A stretch of DNA of 64,000 nt, from the NCBI GenBank assembly GCA_900199505.1, contig FZQV01000014.1:1-64000 (forward strand). Reading direction: 5' to 3'. Made by a program: the position numbers and the translations under genes. This document shows, in pieces, positions 35,963 to 44,681 of this stretch; the first letter of the stretch is position 1; the number at the start of each line of letters is the position of its first letter. The stretch is from Ruaniaceae bacterium KH17 (lineage in GTDB: Bacteria; Actinomycetota; Actinomycetes; Actinomycetales; Actinomycetaceae). Below the pieces are notes generated by a model that was not told the origin of the DNA, made no database searches, and saw only the letters and a list, made by a program, of their open reading frames with translations.

Positions 35963-37417
35963 GTGATCACCGGGGAACTGAAGAGCAAGATTGACCGCGT
36001 CTGGGACGCTTTCTGGTCCGGTGGGATCAGCAACCCGATGGAAGTGATCGAGCAGATCACCTACCTCCTCTTCATCCGCCGCCTCGATGACATCCAGGTC
36101 ATCGCCGAACGCAAGGCGCGCATCACCAATAGCGCGATCGAGAACCCCACGTTCCTTCCCGGCTAGGAGCACCTCCGCTGGAGCCTCTTCAAGAACGAGT
36201 CCCCCGAGGTCATGTTCAAGACCGTCGGCGATGAGGTGTTCCCGTTCCTCAAGCAGCTTGGCACCAACTCCACCTACAGCCAGCACATGAAGGACGCCCG
36301 CTTCACCATCCCCACCCCGGCGCTCCTCCACAAGGTCGTGGACATGCTCGATAGCATCCCGCTCACCGATCGGGACACCAACGGCGATCTCTACGAGTAC
36401 CTGCTCTCCAAGATCGCCTCGGCTGGCGTGAACGGCCAGTTCCGCACCCCGCGCCACATCATCGACCTCATGGTCAAGATGATGGCGCCCACCCCCACGG
36501 ACGAGATCTGCGACCCCGCCTGCGGCACGGCCGGCTTCCTCGTGGCCGCGAGCGAATACATCCGCGAGGCCCACAGCGACGCGCTCCTGGACGCGAAGCA
36601 GCGCAACCACTTCCACAACTCGATGTTCCACGGCTACGACTTCGACTCCACCATGCTCCGCATCGGCAGCATGAACATGCTCCTGCACGGAATCGAATCA
36701 CCAGACATCCGCTACCGCGATTCACTCTCCGAGGGCGCCTCTGGTGATACCGCGCGATACTCTCTCATCCTCGCGAATCCGCCTTTCGCTGGCTCGCTCG
36801 ACTACGAGTCCACGGCGCAAGATTTGCTGAGTGTGGCCAAGACGAAGAAGACGGAGTTGCTCTTCGTCGCGCTCTTCCTGAAGCTGCTGAAGCCCGGTGG
36901 CCGCGCGGCAGTCATTGTGCCCGACGGCGTTCTCTTCGGCTCGTCCAAAGCGCACAAAGATCTGCGGCGAACCATCGTTGAGAACCAGAAGCTCGACGCC
37001 GTGGTGAAGCTCCCCTCGGGAGTCTTCCGCCCCTACGCGGGAGTCTCGACCGCGATCCTGTTCTTCACGAAGACCGAGTCCGGTGGCACGGATGAGGTCT
37101 GGTTCTATGACGTGCAGGCCGACGGCTTCTCCCTCGACGACAAACGCAACGCCATCGACGCCAATGATCTGCCCGACGTCCTCGCTCGCTGGCAGAACCG
37201 CGACGCTGAGAAGGAGCGCGCCCGCACCGAGAAATCGTTCATGGTCCCGAAGGCAGACATCGTCGCCCAGGACTACGACCTCTCCCTCAACCGCTACAAG
37301 GAGATCGTCTACGACGAGGTCGAACACCGCGCCCCGCTCGACATCATCACGGACATCGAGCAACTCGAGGACGAAATCGCCAAGGGCCTCGCCGAGCTAA
37401 AGGACCTCCTCGCGTGA
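35963..37417 (+). pseudogene. hsdM: Type I restriction-modification DNA methyltransferase, interrupted by an in-frame amber codon
   Basis: Both halves are in one frame. GTG 35963 to 36163 encodes the N-terminal helical part (ITGELKSKIDRVWDAF ... ENPTFLPG). TAG at 36164-36166 interrupts it. The frame then continues with EHLRWSLFKNESPEVMF to 37417. The family motif around the interruption is normally Q-x-H-L-R-W-S, so a single C-to-T change of CAG to TAG is the simplest reading. The methyltransferase motifs are intact downstream: DPACGTAGFLVAAS (SAM site) and LANPPFAG (catalytic NPPF). HsdM methylates adenine with HsdS as specificity subunit. If the amber is real, the system is silent unless it is suppressed or a later start is used. 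It overlaps hsdS by GTGA. Confidence 0.85.
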
Positions 37418-38559
37418 GGACGGTCAAGCTTGGTGACGTCGCGGCTCCCGTAATGACCTGGAATCCCAGCCGCCAACCCGAAGTTGAGTTTGAGTACATT
37501 GATCTGAGCGCAGTAGATAACCAGAGCAAGGCTGTCACCTCCAGTTCCCGGGTGACGGGCTCAGAAGCGCCAAGCCGTGCTCGCCAGAAGGTGGCTCAGG
37601 GTGACGTCCTTGTTTCGACGGTGCGCCCGAACCTCAACGCCGTGGCAGTCGTACCTCCCGAACTCGACGGCGCAACTGCCTCGACCGGCTTCACAGTGTT
37701 GCGCCCAACTAAGGAAGTCAATGGGCAGTTTCTGTTCCACTGGGTCCGGTCGCCCCAGTTCATCGGCGACATGGTCCGGCAGGCGACTGGAGCAAGCTAT
37801 CCAGCGGTATCCGATCGAATCGTGAAGAACTCGACTCTTCCCGCCTTTAGTATCGACGAGCAGCGGCGGATCGCCGCGATCCTCGACCACGCCGACGCAC
37901 TCCGCGCCAAGCGCCGACAAGTCCTCGCCCACCTCGACACCCTCCCCCAGGCAGTCTTCACCGAGATGTTCGGGGATCTACCCCTGAATACGGCGCTCGA
38001 ATCCGTGACGACACGTATTACCGACGGAACGCACCAGCCCCCCACATGGTCGGACACCGGTATACCTTTCCTCTTTGTCAGCAACATAACGAGCGGCCAG
38101 ATCGTCCTCGACACCAAGAAGTTCATTTCGGTCGAGACATGGAGAGAACTCACTCGCCGCGCCCCGATCGAAGTCGGGGACATCCTGTACTCGACGGTCG
38201 GCAGCTTCGGTATTCCGGCTGTCGTCAGGGAGGACTCGCGATTTGCCTTCCAACGTCACATTGCTCACATCAAGCCAGACCCCGCTAAGGTCAGTTCAGA
38301 CTTCTTGGCCGCCCAGCTCGCCTCGACGTCCCTGAAGCGGCAGGCAATCCGCACGGCACGCGGTGTCGCGCAACCCACTGTGAACCTCGGTGATATCCGA
38401 CGCTTCGCTATTGCGATTCCATCTCTCGCAGCTCAGGAGGAGTTTGCAAGGGTCACTGCTCAGACGCGCGCCAAACGCGCCCTTGTCGAGCGCGCAATCG
38501 CGGCGGACGACGAACTGTTTGCATCACTCCAGTCCCGCGCCTTCCGCGGTGAGCTGTAG
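37414..38559 (+). CDS. hsdS: Type I restriction specificity subunit
   Basis: This 381-residue HsdS has two target-recognition domains, at about 1-150 and 190-340. Each is followed by a conserved helical spacer (IDEQRRIAAILDHADALRAKRRQVLAHLDTLP and SLAAQEEFARVTAQTRAKRALVERAI), the expected two-half symmetry. The specificity cannot be predicted from sequence. The GTG start is coupled to hsdM. The closest downstream gene is vapB, after a 359-bp gap with a palindromic repeat. I see no frame break. Confidence 0.85.
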   Translation: MRTVKLGDVAAPVMTWNPSRQPEVEFEYIDLSAVDNQSKAVTSSSRVTGSEAPSRARQKVAQGDVLVSTVRPNLNAVAVVPPELDGATASTGFTVLRPTKEVNGQFLFHWVRSPQFIGDMVRQATGASYPAVSDRIVKNSTLPAFSIDEQRRIAAILDHADALRAKRRQVLAHLDTLPQAVFTEMFGDLPLNTALESVTTRITDGTHQPPTWSDTGIPFLFVSNITSGQIVLDTKKFISVETWRELTRRAPIEVGDILYSTVGSFGIPAVVREDSRFAFQRHIAHIKPDPAKVSSDFLAAQLASTSLKRQAIRTARGVAQPTVNLGDIRRFAIAIPSLAAQEEFARVTAQTRAKRALVERAIAADDELFASLQSRAFRGEL

Positions 38560-38574
38560 TGGCACCCCACCGGC

Positions 38575-38674
38575 GTCATCCTGCGGCCGCGAAGCGGATC
38601 GCAGGATCCAGGCCCCGGATCTGACGTACGTTACTGGATCCTGCGTCTCCGCCTACGGCTACGCGCAGGATGAC
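38575..38674. repeat. Palindromic intergenic repeat, copy A
   Basis: This 100-bp element is bounded by GTCATCCTGCG and CGCAGGATGAC. Each half folds into its own hairpin (ATCCTGCG with CGCAGGAT at 38578-38607 and 38638-38671) with a small inner stem. The two halves are also inverted to each other. A diverged second copy lies at 51820-51912. It sits in the 359-bp gap between hsdS and vapB, which holds no other gene I can support. It may act as a terminator or mRNA stabiliser, or be a small mobile repeat. Confidence 0.7.
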
Positions 38675-38887
38675 ATCGTTGAGGATAGCGCAACACACAC
38701 CACGTCTCGGCTCTGGCATTACGCCCCTGAACTCAACACCCCACGCGCTCCCGCACTCCTGCCCCATGTCAATAGCGACTATGGAACGGTAGCGTGAGGG
38801 CATGGGCATCATTGAGGATCGCAACTCTCACGAAGTGGGCAAGAGGCCGTCATGTGTTGCGTTCCCCTTCCACCAGTCCATCACATA

Positions 38888-38917
38888 GTGATATCTTTTT
38901 GATGAAGGGGTGATATC
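38888..38917 (+). promoter_or_regulatory. Candidate operator for vapBC
   Basis: GTGATATC occurs twice (38888-38895, 38910-38917) with a 22-bp period, two helical turns, directly before the vapB start. Tandem sites like this suit autoregulation by a VapB dimer. A SD-like GAAGGGG lies between. Confidence 0.5.
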
Positions 38918-38918
38918 C

Positions 38919-39137
38919 ATGGCAGACATACTCATTCGTAATGTTGACAGCGAAGTTGTAGCGCTGATCGATAGCGATGCGGAGCGTGAGGGGATCTCCC
39001 GCTCCGAGTACTTGCGTCGTCAACTCCGTGTGATCACCAATCCTCTGGGGCGAGTCACTATGGACGATCTACGACGATCTGCGGAACTCGCCAAAGGCGT
39101 GCTCGACGAAGACTTGATGCGTGAGGCATGGCACTGA
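38919..39137 (+). CDS. vapB: VapB-type antitoxin
   Basis: This 72-residue protein has a RHH-like N-terminus (ADILIRNVDSEVVALIDSDAEREGISRSEYLRRQLR) and a helical tail that would bind the toxin. It is three bases from the PIN-domain gene. ATG 38919 is chosen over GTG 38910 because GAAGGGG is at suitable spacing and ADILIRN is the natural start. The pair sits between hsdS and hsdR. Expected roles are to neutralise the toxin and repress the operon through upstream repeats. Confidence 0.75.
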   Translation: MADILIRNVDSEVVALIDSDAEREGISRSEYLRRQLRVITNPLGRVTMDDLRRSAELAKGVLDEDLMREAWH

Positions 39138-39140
39138 TCA

Positions 39141-39560
39141 ATGGCGCGCGAGAACGGCTGGCTGATTGACAAGTCCGCGTATGTGCGGCTTTCCTTCTCC
39201 CCTGATGCCGAGAAGTGGCTCAATCGAGTGCAACGTGCCCTTGTCACTGTTGCTCCGATAACTCTCCTCGAGATGGGGTTCTCTGCAACAAGCGGAGCGG
39301 ACTGGACGAACTTACAAACGACACCCCCCGTTTCATGGATGCCCGTTCAGAACCTTGATGCTCGCGCGGAGCACCGTGCTCTCGAAGTTCAGGGACTTCT
39401 CGCGCAGAGCGGTCACCATAGGGCAGTCAAGATCCCCGATTTGCTGATGGCTGCCACTGCAGAGTTGGCAGGTCTCACTGTTCTCCACGTCGACAAAGAC
39501 TTTGATCTCATCGCTGGAGTAACCGGTCAACCCGTCGAGCGCCTGGCCGGAGACTGGTAG
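39141..39560 (+). CDS. vapC: PIN-domain toxin VapC
   Basis: This 139-residue PIN protein has the N-terminal acidic site in [11 protein letters not shown], a central Glu (ITLLEMGFS) and the C-terminal Asp pair in [15 protein letters not shown] and [11 protein letters not shown]. These are the four acidic residues that hold Mg2+ in PIN ribonucleases. The toxin cleaves RNA, usually tRNA or rRNA, but the target here is unknown. It is 3 bp after vapB and 6 bp before hsdR, so hsdR is probably co-transcribed with vapBC. Confidence 0.85.
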   Translation: MARENGWLIDKSAYVRLSFSPDAEKWLNRVQRALVTVAPITLLEMGFSATSGADWTNLQTTPPVSWMPVQNLDARAEHRALEVQGLLAQSGHHRAVKIPDLLMAATAELAGLTVLHVDKDFDLIAGVTGQPVERLAGDW

Positions 39561-39566
39561 CCGTAC

Positions 39567-42500
39567 GTGAGCAACTTTGCCTTTGTCCGGCAGACACTGC
39601 CCGATCTCTACGAAGACTGCGCCCGCGCCGAGTCCTACCTCGCGTCCGATCCGCGCTCGGCCTGCTTCTACAGCCGCCGGGTAGTGGAGCAACTCGTGAG
39701 CTACCTCTACGACATACTCAACATCAGGCTCCCCTACCGAGACGATCTGGCCGCCAAGATTAGTTCCCCGTATTTCCGGAACCATGTACCGGACGGGATC
39801 ACGCAGAAGCTGACGGCGATCCGCCGGATCGCGAACACCGCCGTCCACGACAACTCTAGGCAGATCCGGCCCGACGCCTCACTCGCCGTGCTCCGTGAAC
39901 TCTTCAACGTGGTGGTCTGGGTGTCCTATCACCACTCGCCAAACCCCGGCGCGGTCCCGCTCGAGGCACAGTTCGATCCCTCGCTCGCCGCCAAGGCCGC
40001 ACCACTCAGCCGCACCGAACTCGTGCGCCTCGCCGCCAAGTTCACGGAGCAAGACGAGGCACACGCCCGCGCTCTCGCCGAGAAGGACGAACTCGTCGCC
40101 GCGAGAGACGCTGAGATCGCCGAACTGCAAGCCCAGATTGCCGCCGCTCAAGCGAACGTCGCGCCGGATACCCGCGACTACGAGAGCGAAGCAGCGACAC
40201 GTCTCGCCCTCATCGACCCACTCCTCGCCGAGGCCGGCTGGACCCTCGATCAGGTGCGCGACCGCGAATACCCCGTAACCGGCATGCCCAACAACGAGGG
40301 CACGGGCTTCGTCGACTACGTCCTCTGGGGCGCGGACGGCCTCCCGCTCGCCGTGGTCGAGGCCAAGCGGACGAGTAAGTCCCCCGAGATCGGCCAGCAG
40401 CAAGCGAAGCTCTACGCCGACTGCCTGGAGCAGCAGTTCGGCCGCCGCCCGGTCATCTTCTACACGAACGGCTACGAACACCGGATCTGGGACGACGCCG
40501 GCGGCTACCCACCCCGGGAGATCGACGGCTTCTACACCCGCGACGAACTCGAACTCCTGATCCAGCGCCGCCACACCGCACTCCCCCTCTCCAGCGCGCC
40601 CGTGAACTCCGAGATCGCCGGGCGCCCGTACCAGCAACGCGCCATCAAAGCCGTGGCCGACGCCTTCGACAAGAAGGAGCGCCAGGCCCTCCTGGTCATG
40701 GCCACCGGCTCGGGCAAGACCCGCACCACGATCGCACTGGTCGATCTCCTCCAGAAGGCCAACTGGGTCAAGCGCGTCCTCTTCCTTGCTGATCGCATCT
40801 CCCTCGTCAATCAGGCAGCCGGCGCCTTCAAGGACCACCTGCCCGGCACCACGACCGTGAACCTCGTGACGGAAAGGGCCACCGAAGGCCGCGTCTACGT
40901 CTCCACCTATCCCACGATGCTGAACCTCATCAATGCCAGCGAGGACGGCTTGCGACGGTTCGGTCCAGGCTACTTCGACCTGATCGTGATCGACGAGGCG
41001 CACCGCTCCGTGTACGCCAAGTACGGCGCCATCTTCGAGTACTTCGATTCGCTCCTGGTGGGCCTGACGGCGACCCCGAAAGACGAGGTGGACCACAACA
41101 CCTACCGCCTCTTCAACCTCGAAGACGGGATCCCTACGGACAACTACTCGCTCGACGAGGCCGTCGCGGATGGCTACCTCGTCCCTCCGCGAGGGATCGC
41201 CGTCGGGACGAAATTCCTGCGCTCGGGTATCAAGTACAACGAGCTCAGCGAGGACGAGAAGGACCAGTGGGACGATCTCGACTGGGGCGAGGACGGCACG
41301 CCGGAGGAGGTTGACGCGGAGGCGCTCAACCGCTTCCTCTTCAACGAAGACACCGTGGACAAGGTGCTCGAAACCCTCATGACCGAGGGCTACAAGGTGG
41401 CCGGCGGGGACCGCCTCGGCAAGACATTCATCTTCGCCAAGTCCCAATACCACGCAGAGTTCATCGAGAAGCGCTTCAACAGCGCATACCCGGAGTACGT
41501 CGGCCACTTCGCGCGCGTGATCACCCACAAGTCCAGCTACTCGCAGTCGTTGATCGACGACTTCAAGGTAAAGGACAAGGCGCCGCACATCGCCATCAGC
41601 GTGGACATGCTCGATACGGGGATCGACGTGCCCGAGGTGCTGAACCTCGTGTTCTTCAAAGCGGTGCGCGCGAAGACCAAGTTCTGGCAGATGATCGGAC
41701 GCGGCACGCGGCTCTGCCCGGATCTCTTCGGACCCGGCAAGGACAAGAAGGACTTCCTGGTCTTCGACTTCTGCGGCAACCTCGAGTACTTCAGCCACGA
41801 CCTACCGAGCGCCGAAGGTGCCACCCAGAAGCCGCTCTCCCAGCGACTCTTCGAGGCGCGGCTCGGACTGATCATCGCGCTTGGCGAGAGCGAACCGGAA
41901 CTCCGAGATTCGACCGCGGAACACCTGCACAGGATCGTCGCCGGGATGAACCTCGACAACGTCATCGTGCGGAAGCATCGCCGCGCCGTGGAGCGCTTCG
42001 CGGCCGCGGATTCGTGGCGGACCATCTCCCCCAACGACACCGAACAGATCCTGACGCTCGCAGCGCTCCCGTCGGCCGAGCGCGACGACGATGAGGACGC
42101 CAAGCGCTTTGACTATATGATCCTACGGCGCCAGTTGGCGCAGCTCGACGGCGATGTGATGCTCGCCGAACGAGTCCGCGAGGCGGTCCAGGAGATCGCC
42201 GTCAGACTGCTCAGCTTGATGAACATCCCCTCCGTGGCCGCGCAGGCCGCCCTCATCGAGTCCGTGGCCGGCGACGAATGGTGGGTGGACGTCACTCTGC
42301 CGATGCTGGAGCACGCGCGCCGGAAGCTGCGTGGCCTCGCGCGCTTCATCGAGAAGACCGCGCGCAATCCCATCTACTCAGATTTCGCCGATACCCTCAC
42401 GGACGGCGTTGAGGTGACACTCCCCGGCGCCACCCCTGGGACCAACTACGAGCGCTTCCGATCCAAGGCCGAGGCATACCTGCGAGAGCACCTCGACAAC

Positions 42501-42923
42501 ATCACGCTGCAGCGCCTGCGCCGCAACAAGCAGCTCACCGAGAGCGACCTCGGCGAGCTCGAGCGGATGCTGGTGACGGCCGGCGGGCAGCAAGCGGATA
42601 TCGCATGGGCCACCGGGCAGGCGGGCGGCCTCGGCATCTTCGTGCGTGGCCTCGTGGGTCTCGATCATGATGCCGCCCGTGAGGCCTTCGAGCAGTACCT
42701 CGATCACACGCGGTTCTCGGCCGATCAGATCCGCTTCGTGAACCTGATCGTGGACGAGCTCACCAAGAACGGCGTGATGGCGCCCGGGCGGCTCTTCGAA
42801 TCGCCCTACACGGACCACGCCCCTGCGGGTTCCGACTACTTCTTCCCGGAGTCCGAGCTGGAGATCATCGCGGATACGCTCCGGCAGATCTCGGACACCG
42901 CTGTACCCATCGGCGCGGCCTGA
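39567..42923 (+). CDS. hsdR: Type I restriction enzyme R subunit
   Basis: This 1118-residue protein has an N-terminal DUF4145-like helical region (about 1-140), a coiled stretch (EKDELVAARDAEIAELQAQIAAA) and the nuclease domain. The nuclease segment includes FVDYVLWGADGLPLAVVEAKRTSK, where Asp and the EAK motif are visible. A superfamily 2 helicase motor has MATGSGKTRTT (about 378-388) and VIDEAHRS (about 473-480). It forms the restriction and translocation part of a type I enzyme and needs HsdM and HsdS. GTG 39567 follows vapC by 6 bp. The gene is intact over its length. Confidence 0.9.
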   Translation: MSNFAFVRQTLPDLYEDCARAESYLASDPRSACFYSRRVVEQLVSYLYDILNIRLPYRDDLAAKISSPYFRNHVPDGITQKLTAIRRIANTAVHDNSRQIRPDASLAVLRELFNVVVWVSYHHSPNPGAVPLEAQFDPSLAAKAAPLSRTELVRLAAKFTEQDEAHARALAEKDELVAARDAEIAELQAQIAAAQANVAPDTRDYESEAATRLALIDPLLAEAGWTLDQVRDREYPVTGMPNNEGTGFVDYVLWGADGLPLAVVEAKRTSKSPEIGQQQAKLYADCLEQQFGRRPVIFYTNGYEHRIWDDAGGYPPREIDGFYTRDELELLIQRRHTALPLSSAPVNSEIAGRPYQQRAIKAVADAFDKKERQALLVMATGSGKTRTTIALVDLLQKANWVKRVLFLADRISLVNQAAGAFKDHLPGTTTVNLVTERATEGRVYVSTYPTMLNLINASEDGLRRFGPGYFDLIVIDEAHRSVYAKYGAIFEYFDSLLVGLTATPKDEVDHNTYRLFNLEDGIPTDNYSLDEAVADGYLVPPRGIAVGTKFLRSGIKYNELSEDEKDQWDDLDWGEDGTPEEVDAEALNRFLFNEDTVDKVLETLMTEGYKVAGGDRLGKTFIFAKSQYHAEFIEKRFNSAYPEYVGHFARVITHKSSYSQSLIDDFKVKDKAPHIAISVDMLDTGIDVPEVLNLVFFKAVRAKTKFWQMIGRGTRLCPDLFGPGKDKKDFLVFDFCGNLEYFSHDLPSAEGATQKPLSQRLFEARLGLIIALGESEPELRDSTAEHLHRIVAGMNLDNVIVRKHRRAVERFAAADSWRTISPNDTEQILTLAALPSAERDDDEDAKRFDYMILRRQLAQLDGDVMLAERVREAVQEIAVRLLSLMNIPSVAAQAALIESVAGDEWWVDVTLPMLEHARRKLRGLARFIEKTARNPIYSDFADTLTDGVEVTLPGATPGTNYERFRSKAEAYLREHLDNITLQRLRRNKQLTESDLGELERMLVTAGGQQADIAWATGQAGGLGIFVRGLVGLDHDAAREAFEQYLDHTRFSADQIRFVNLIVDELTKNGVMAPGRLFESPYTDHAPAGSDYFFPESELEIIADTLRQISDTAVPIGAA

Positions 42924-43054
42924 ATCGTCTCAGGTGCTGGTCATGGCACGACCACGAGACATGCCAGGAGCACGATTAGGAGCGCAACGCCGCCCGTCGA
43001 TCGGCAGGGAGGAACTCTGCGAGTTCGCTGAAGCAACAACTGTTACGACGGCGC

Positions 43055-43800
43055 ATGCCACCCGGGCCATACGATCCGGACGTCCCCGCGGACATCTACC
43101 AGTCTCCCGAAGCCACATCGGTCCCCACCTCAAGCGCTCACTCTCCACTTGCCACCTGACCATGATCGGTGTGGGCGGCACGATCGGCACCGGCATCTTC
43201 TTCATCCTCTCGGAGGCAGTTCCCGAGGCGGGCCCCGCGGTGATCATCTCGTTCCTCATGGCGGCACTCGTCGCGGGCCTCACTGTCGTGTGCTACGCCG
43301 AACTCGCCTCCACGATGTCCACTTCGGGCTCGTCCTACTCCTACACCTACGCGACCCTTGGCGAGGTCGTAGCCTTCGCCGTCGGCGCCTGCCTCATCCT
43401 CGAGTACGGAGTCTCGGCCGCTGCTGTCGTCGTCGGCTGGTCCGAGTACGTGAACCTGCTCCTGAACAACACGATCGGTTGGAGCTTCCCCGAGGCGCTC
43501 TCCGCGGCACCGGATGCGGGCGGCACAATCAACCTCCCCGCGATGATCCTCGTGGCCCTCTGAACCCTGCTCCTCGTGCGCGGCGCGAGCGAGTCCGCCA
43601 CCGTCAACACCGCGATGGTGATCATCAAGATCGCCGTGGTCTGCCTCTCGGACACGGAGCTCCTCATCTCGGCCTCCGCCCCGAAGAATGCCGCCATGCT
43701 ACGCGAGTTTGGGTACGACGTCGTCGAGGTCCCGATCTCCGAGTTCGAGAAGCTGGAAGGTTGCCCCGCCTGCCTCTCCGTGCGGCTACGCGCACTGTAG
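43055..43800 (+). pseudogene. Amino acid permease N-terminus fused to a dimethylargininase C-terminus (decayed)
   Basis: From 43126 a permease of the APC type is readable: HLKRSLSTCHLTMIGVGG, IGTGIFFILSEAVPEAGP and several membrane segments. The frame hits TGA at 43561-43563, then resumes as TLLLVRGASESATVNT. Around 43650 it passes into a different gene: ISASAPKNAAMLREFGYD, then EFEKLEGCPACLSVRLR, which looks like the C-terminus of dimethylarginine dimethylaminohydrolase with its catalytic Cys region. A natural-looking N-terminus (ATG 43055, PGPYDPDVPADIYQSPEA) is in another frame, so a frameshift at about 43125 is likely too. A deletion has probably fused two adjacent genes. Confidence 0.75.
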
Positions 43801-43816
43801 CGCCCCGCCGAGTAGG

Positions 43817-44416
43817 TTAGGCGGGCTCGCCCTGCCAGGTGACGATCCGCCAGGCGCCGTCATCGTCGCTCATCTCCACGACACCCGTGTTCTGCACGAT
43901 GTGGAAGCGCTCGAAGTCCGCGTTCACGGCCTGATGCCGTGACCACATCCGGATGATCGCGCCGTGCGCAAACACGGCCAGCGTGCCATCGTTCCCGACG
44001 ACGTCCCGGCCACGCTCGATCCCCGCAGTGAACCGGCCCACCGTCTCGTGACCGTCCTCGGCGCCCGGCATGCGCGGGTCGAGATCGCTGTATGACCACG
44101 CCTCGACGGTCTCGTGGTAGATGCGGATCGCCTCGTCGTCGTTCCGCATCTCCAAGTCCCCCGCGATGATCTCGCGCAGCTGCGCATCGATCACCGGCTC
44201 GAGTTCACGCTCGGAGGCAAGAGGGTGGGCGGTCTGTTGCGTCCGCACCAGGGTGGAGGCCATGATCAGGTCAATCCCGACGCCGTCGAACGTGCCTGGG
44301 AGCGCTGCCGCCTGTTCGCGGCCGAGTTCGGTGAGTGGAGATCCTGGGAACGCGGTGTCCAGTTCGAGCCGGGTATTTGCTGCCGTCTGACCGTGTCGCA
44401 CCAGGAAGAGTCGCAT
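43817..44416 (-). CDS. Histidine phosphatase (phosphoglycerate-mutase-like)
   Basis: This 199-residue protein has the phosphohistidine motif LVRHGQTAAN at the N-terminus and a second conserved His in VFAHGAIIRMW, with a Glu-rich centre. It belongs to the branch-1 histidine phosphatases. Its substrate, mutase or phosphatase activity, is unknown. ATG 44416 starts the canonical MRLFLVRHGQ. GAGAAT is six bases upstream. It lies next to the decayed permease relic. Confidence 0.85.
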   Translation of the reverse strand: MRLFLVRHGQTAANTRLELDTAFPGSPLTELGREQAAALPGTFDGVGIDLIMASTLVRTQQTAHPLASERELEPVIDAQLREIIAGDLEMRNDDEAIRIYHETVEAWSYSDLDPRMPGAEDGHETVGRFTAGIERGRDVVGNDGTLAVFAHGAIIRMWSRHQAVNADFERFHIVQNTGVVEMSDDDGAWRIVTWQGEPA

Positions 44417-44465
44417 AGGGCTATTCTCTCGAATGCGGGGTTGGATACCCAAACGCCCGACAGAC

Positions 44466-44527
44466 ACGAAGTGGTAGTTCTGTTGGCGTGCCAGCGCTCT
44501 GAGACGCCAACAGAACTACCACTTCGT
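44466..44527. repeat. 24-bp perfect inverted repeat, large hairpin
   Basis: Arms 44466-44489 and 44504-44527 are perfect reverse complements with a 14-base loop. The outer flanks (44461-44465 and 44526-44530) continue with one small gap. It lies in the 265-bp gap between the phosphatase gene and glnE. Both are on the minus strand, so it is downstream of glnE and upstream of the phosphatase. No gene is seen in the gap. It could be a terminator, a repeat-family member or a mobile-element end. Confidence 0.7.
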
Positions 44528-44681
44528 CTGCGCACAGGGAAATAGGTGCGGTGCATTCATGCCGTCCGGCCTCACAACCGCGCCCCGCCGTTCCGCACGG
44601 CAGAGGCGCGTCACACTCACGACGTCCCCAGACGAGTTCCGACACCGCCGCCCGACAACACAGAGAACGCCTAACCCACGG

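Noticed and set aside
38390-38797. Open frame over the end of hsdS and the palindromic repeat
   Set aside because: It overlaps hsdS in another frame and the repeat explains the rest. No coding character.
39879-41798. Long minus-strand open frame of 639 codons inside hsdR
   Set aside because: It is antisense to a gene with strong helicase and nuclease motifs, and its translation is Glu/Val/Gly/Arg-rich without any domain. High-GC shadow frame.
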